From the NCBI GenBank assembly GCA_903890265.1, contig CAITAM010000171.1:1-6540 (forward strand): 6,540 bases of DNA, read 5' to 3'. Under the pieces are notes generated by a model, which saw nothing but the letters and a program-made list of their open reading frames with translations, had not been told where the DNA came from and made no database searches. The number at the start of each line of letters is the position of its first letter. The stretch's first letter is position 1. The stretch comes from an uncultured Pseudomonadota bacterium. GTDB lineage: Bacteria; Pseudomonadota; Gammaproteobacteria; Steroidobacterales; Steroidobacteraceae. A program made the position numbers and the translations under genes. Below are positions 4,136 through 6,540 of the stretch, piece after piece.

Positions 4136-6202
4136 ATGATTAAGAAATCGCATTTACGCGCGGCTATGGTCGGCCTCGGCCTTGCCCTGTTCCACGCCGC
4201 CGGCGCCGCTGCCCCGGCAGAGGCGCCGCAACGGCCCGGTGTCGACGTCGACAGCCTCGACCGGTCGGTCGCCCCGGGCGACAACTTCTTCCTGCACGCA
4301 AACGGGACGTGGTTGCGCACGCACGAGATCCCCGCCGATCGCAGCTACTACGCGCCGGAGTCTGCCTCCGAGGACCTCGTCGAGCAGCGCGTCAGCGACC
4401 TCGTCCGGCAACCGTCCGGTGGCAGCACCGCCGAGGCCGATCGCAAGATCCACGACTACTACGCGAGCTTCATGCAGGAGGAGCGGATCGAGGCCCTCGG
4501 CCTGCGTCCGCTGCAACCGCGCCTGAAGACGATCGCCGCGATCTCGACGCGCACGGCACTCGCCGCGTTTCTCGGCCAGACGTTGCGCGCCGACGTCGAC
4601 GTCCTGAACGACACCTCCGTCCACACCGCCAACCTCTTCGGCCTGTGGGTGGCGCAGGACCTCGACCACCCGGACCGGTACGTGCCCTTCCTCCTGCAGG
4701 GCGGCCTCGGCATGCCGGACCGCAGTTACTACCTCGACGACTCGGCCGCGATGGTGGACACGCGGCAGAAGTACCTCGCGCACGTCGGGCACATGCTGAA
4801 GCTGCTGGGCTTCACCAACAGCGCTGCCCGGGCGGCGCGCGTCGTCGACCTCGAGCAGCGGATCGCGCGCGTGCACTGGACCCGTGCGGCCACCCAGGAC
4901 GTCGCCAAGGGCAACAACCACTGGTCGAGGAGTGATTTCCCGAGCCGGGCACCCGGCCTCGACTGGCCGGCCTTCTTCGCGGCCGCGCAGCTGCCCGAGG
5001 CGCAGCAGGACTTCGTCGTCTGGCAACCGTCCGCGATCACCGGCATCGCGGCGCTCGTCCAGCGTGAACCGCTCTCGACCTGGAAGGACTACCTTGCGCT
5101 GCACGCGATCGAGGCCCGCGCGGCGTACCTGCCGAAGGCGGTGGTGGCCGAGAGTTTCGCGTTCCACGGCCGGGTCATCGAGGGCACGCCCGAGCTTCGC
5201 GAGCGCTGGAAGCGTGCGGTGCGCGCGACGAACGTGGCCCTCGGCGAGGCCGTGGGACAGCGCTACGCCGAGCGGTACTTCCCCGCCTCGGCCAAGGCCG
5301 AGGTCGAGGCGCTGGTCGAACGCCTGCGCGTCGCGTTCGGTGAGCGCATCGACCGGCTCGAGTGGATGTCTGCCGCCACCAAGGCCAACGCCAAGGCCAA
5401 GCTCGCGACCCTCAAGGTCGGGGTCGGTTACCCCGACCGCTGGCGCGACTACTCGGGACTTGAGGTCGTTCCGGGCGACGCGTTTGGTAACGCCGAGCGC
5501 GCGAGCGCCTTCGAGTACCGCTGGCACCTCGCGAAGCTCGGTCGCCCGGTGGACCGCGGCGAGTGGGTCATGACGCCGCAGACCATCAACGCTGTGAACC
5601 TGCCGGCCATGAACGCCCTCAACTTCCCGGCCGCGATCCTGCAGCCGCCGTTCTACCTGCCGGGCGGTGACCCGGCCTACAACTTCGGCGCGATCGGCGC
5701 CGTGATCGGCCACGAGATCTCCCACAGCTTCGATGACCAGGGCGCCGCGTTCGACGCCACGGGCCACTTTCGCAACTGGTGGACCGACGAGGACCTCGCG
5801 CATTTCCGCGCCGCCGAGGAGACGCTCGTCAGCCAGTACGACGGCTACCGGCCCTTCCCGGACCTCGCCGTGAACGGCCGGCAGACCCTGAGCGAGAACA
5901 TCGCCGACCTCGGCGGACTGCTCGCGGCCTACGACGCCTACCGTCTGGCCGAACCGTCCGACGCGGACCGCGCAGCGAACGGACTCACCGGCGAGCAACG
6001 TTTTTTCCTCGGCTTCGCGCAGATGTGGTGCGCAAAGTTCCGTGACCCTGCGCTGCGCAGCGCGATCCTGACCGATGGCCACGCCCCGTCCGAATACCGC
6101 GCGAACACGGTCCGCAACGTCGATGCCTGGTACCGGTCGTTTGACGTCAAGGCCGGGCAGTCACTGGCTCTCCCGCCGGAACGGCGCGTGCGGATCTGGT
6201 AG
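4136..6202 (+). CDS. Exported M13-family zinc metallopeptidase (neprilysin/PepO-like)
   Basis: This 688-residue zinc endopeptidase is predicted to cut peptides in the periplasm. A signal peptide covers about 1-26 (MIKKSHLRAAMVGLGLALFH then Ala-rich, no lipobox Cys). The N-terminal M13 domain starts with GDNFFLHANGTWLRTHEIP (48-66), and the catalytic domain spans roughly 478-688. Zinc ligands and catalytic residues are present: HEISH (526-530, catalytic E527), ENIAD (587-591, third ligand E587, D591), and substrate/transition-state residues H649 and R655. The chain ends with the family-typical VRIW. Length is normal for M13. Upstream of the zinc site the usual NAYY/NAFY motif reads NAVN (485-488), followed by the conserved FPAAILQPPFY (497-507). 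The start at 4136 is chosen because the signal peptide begins there; the in-frame extension to 3863 is low-complexity intergenic sequence. It diverges from the Fur-controlled operon, and no functional link is shown. Substrate unknown. Confidence 0.97.
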   Translation: MIKKSHLRAAMVGLGLALFHAAGAAAPAEAPQRPGVDVDSLDRSVAPGDNFFLHANGTWLRTHEIPADRSYYAPESASEDLVEQRVSDLVRQPSGGSTAEADRKIHDYYASFMQEERIEALGLRPLQPRLKTIAAISTRTALAAFLGQTLRADVDVLNDTSVHTANLFGLWVAQDLDHPDRYVPFLLQGGLGMPDRSYYLDDSAAMVDTRQKYLAHVGHMLKLLGFTNSAARAARVVDLEQRIARVHWTRAATQDVAKGNNHWSRSDFPSRAPGLDWPAFFAAAQLPEAQQDFVVWQPSAITGIAALVQREPLSTWKDYLALHAIEARAAYLPKAVVAESFAFHGRVIEGTPELRERWKRAVRATNVALGEAVGQRYAERYFPASAKAEVEALVERLRVAFGERIDRLEWMSAATKANAKAKLATLKVGVGYPDRWRDYSGLEVVPGDAFGNAERASAFEYRWHLAKLGRPVDRGEWVMTPQTINAVNLPAMNALNFPAAILQPPFYLPGGDPAYNFGAIGAVIGHEISHSFDDQGAAFDATGHFRNWWTDEDLAHFRAAEETLVSQYDGYRPFPDLAVNGRQTLSENIADLGGLLAAYDAYRLAEPSDADRAANGLTGEQRFFLGFAQMWCAKFRDPALRSAILTDGHAPSEYRANTVRNVDAWYRSFDVKAGQSLALPPERRVRIW

Positions 6203-6243
6203 CCGCACGACGGCTGCAGGCGTGGGGCCGGCGCGCGCAGCCG
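6201..6243. repeat. Alternative hairpins just after the peptidase stop
   Basis: AGCCG-CACGA-CGGCT (6201-6215) begins inside the TAG stop. An overlapping alternative pairs CGGCTGC (6211-6217) with GCAGCCG (6237-6243). Neither has a following T-run, so they are at best weak or Rho-assisted 3' end structures. Confidence 0.35.
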
Positions 6244-6297
6244 ACGACCCGTTTGCGGCGCGCCCGACCCACCCCGGCGCCGCGACCGCGATCACCC

Positions 6298-6333
6298 GAT
6301 CGATGGCGACGCCGGAGGATCCATCAATCGATC
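6298..6333. repeat. GATCGAT/ATCGATC inverted repeat at the convergent gene ends
   Basis: GATCGAT (6298-6304) pairs with ATCGATC (6327-6333), which overlaps the last codons and stop of the leftward oxygenase gene. It lies between two converging genes and may help end transcription, but no T-run is seen in either direction. Confidence 0.35.
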
Positions 6334-6540
6334 AGGGCATCGGCGCGCCGCCCGGCCCGTTCGAGGTGCACGGGCAACACGCGACCGTAGAGCTGGCGCG
6401 TGCGCTCCGGGCTGCCCACCATGTGGGGCTCTTCGGCGAAGCTGAAGATGGCAACGTAGCGCAACCGCGCGCCCTCGAGCGGCGTGACCCGGTGCAGCGA
6501 GTAACGACCCTTGAAGATCTGCAGGTCGCCGGGCTCGAGC
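6324..6540 (-). CDS. C-terminal part of a 2-oxoglutarate/Fe(II)-dependent oxygenase
   Basis: The last 71 residues are in the window; the gene continues past the right edge. The segment EPGDLQIFKGRYSLHRVTP followed by LEGARLRYVAIFSF is the second half of a double-stranded beta-helix oxygenase core. The His of LHRV (16th visible residue) is the expected distal iron ligand, and an Arg nine or eleven residues later (R25 or R27) is the expected 2-oxoglutarate carboxylate binder. The tail RTRQLYGRVLP resembles the BesD/HalD-like and related small-molecule hydroxylase/halogenase group. The residue that separates hydroxylase from halogenase (Asp/Glu versus Gly/Ala in the first HxD motif) is outside the window, so the reaction cannot be told. 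It converges on the peptidase gene and is not part of its transcript. Confidence 0.82.
   Translation of the reverse strand, partial: LEPGDLQIFKGRYSLHRVTPLEGARLRYVAIFSFAEEPHMVGSPERTRQLYGRVLPVHLERAGRRADALID

Noticed and set aside
4154..6082. 642-residue open frame antisense to the peptidase gene
   Set aside because: The opposite strand encodes a complete M13 peptidase with all catalytic motifs. The antisense frame is Arg/Val/Gly-rich, has no recognisable domain, and is the kind of mirror frame GC-rich genes produce.
6203..6323. Intrinsic bidirectional terminator between the converging genes
   Set aside because: Hairpins exist but none is followed by a T-run on either strand, so only weak inverted repeats are reported.

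Overview
The window comes from a GC-rich Gram-negative bacterium. The evidence is Sec signal peptides on exported proteins, a predicted outer-membrane beta-barrel ending in Phe, and a Fur-type iron box. A proteobacterium is likely, but the sequence does not fix the taxon.

Left part (1-3880): after the first ten codons of a leftward gene at the edge and a 412-base stretch with no recognisable gene, there is a tight leftward four-gene operon (3816 down to 445). It encodes, in transcription order, a 455-residue outer-membrane barrel protein, a 172-residue exported FMN-binding-domain protein, a 310-residue ApbE-type FAD:protein FMN transferase, and a 189-residue four-helix, histidine-rich inner-membrane protein resembling small haem-b/DUF4405-like proteins. 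The joints are a 6-nt gap, a 20-nt overlap and a 4-nt ATGA overlap, so translation is probably coupled. The operon has a perfect TATAAT -10 with a good Fur box just upstream of it.

The likely working model is an iron-starvation-induced periplasmic electron-transfer module. ApbE attaches FMN to Thr150 of the FMN-binding protein, the membrane protein feeds it electrons from the quinone pool, and the barrel admits the substrate. A ferric chelate is the simplest guess for the acceptor, given Fur control. No substrate can be read from the sequence.

Right part (3881-6540): a divergent intergenic region with strong hairpins leads into a rightward 688-residue exported M13 (neprilysin/PepO-like) zinc metallopeptidase (4136-6202). 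After a short convergent gap, the 3' end of a leftward 2-oxoglutarate/Fe(II) oxygenase gene runs off the right edge. There is no tRNA, rRNA, CRISPR array or intact mobile element.
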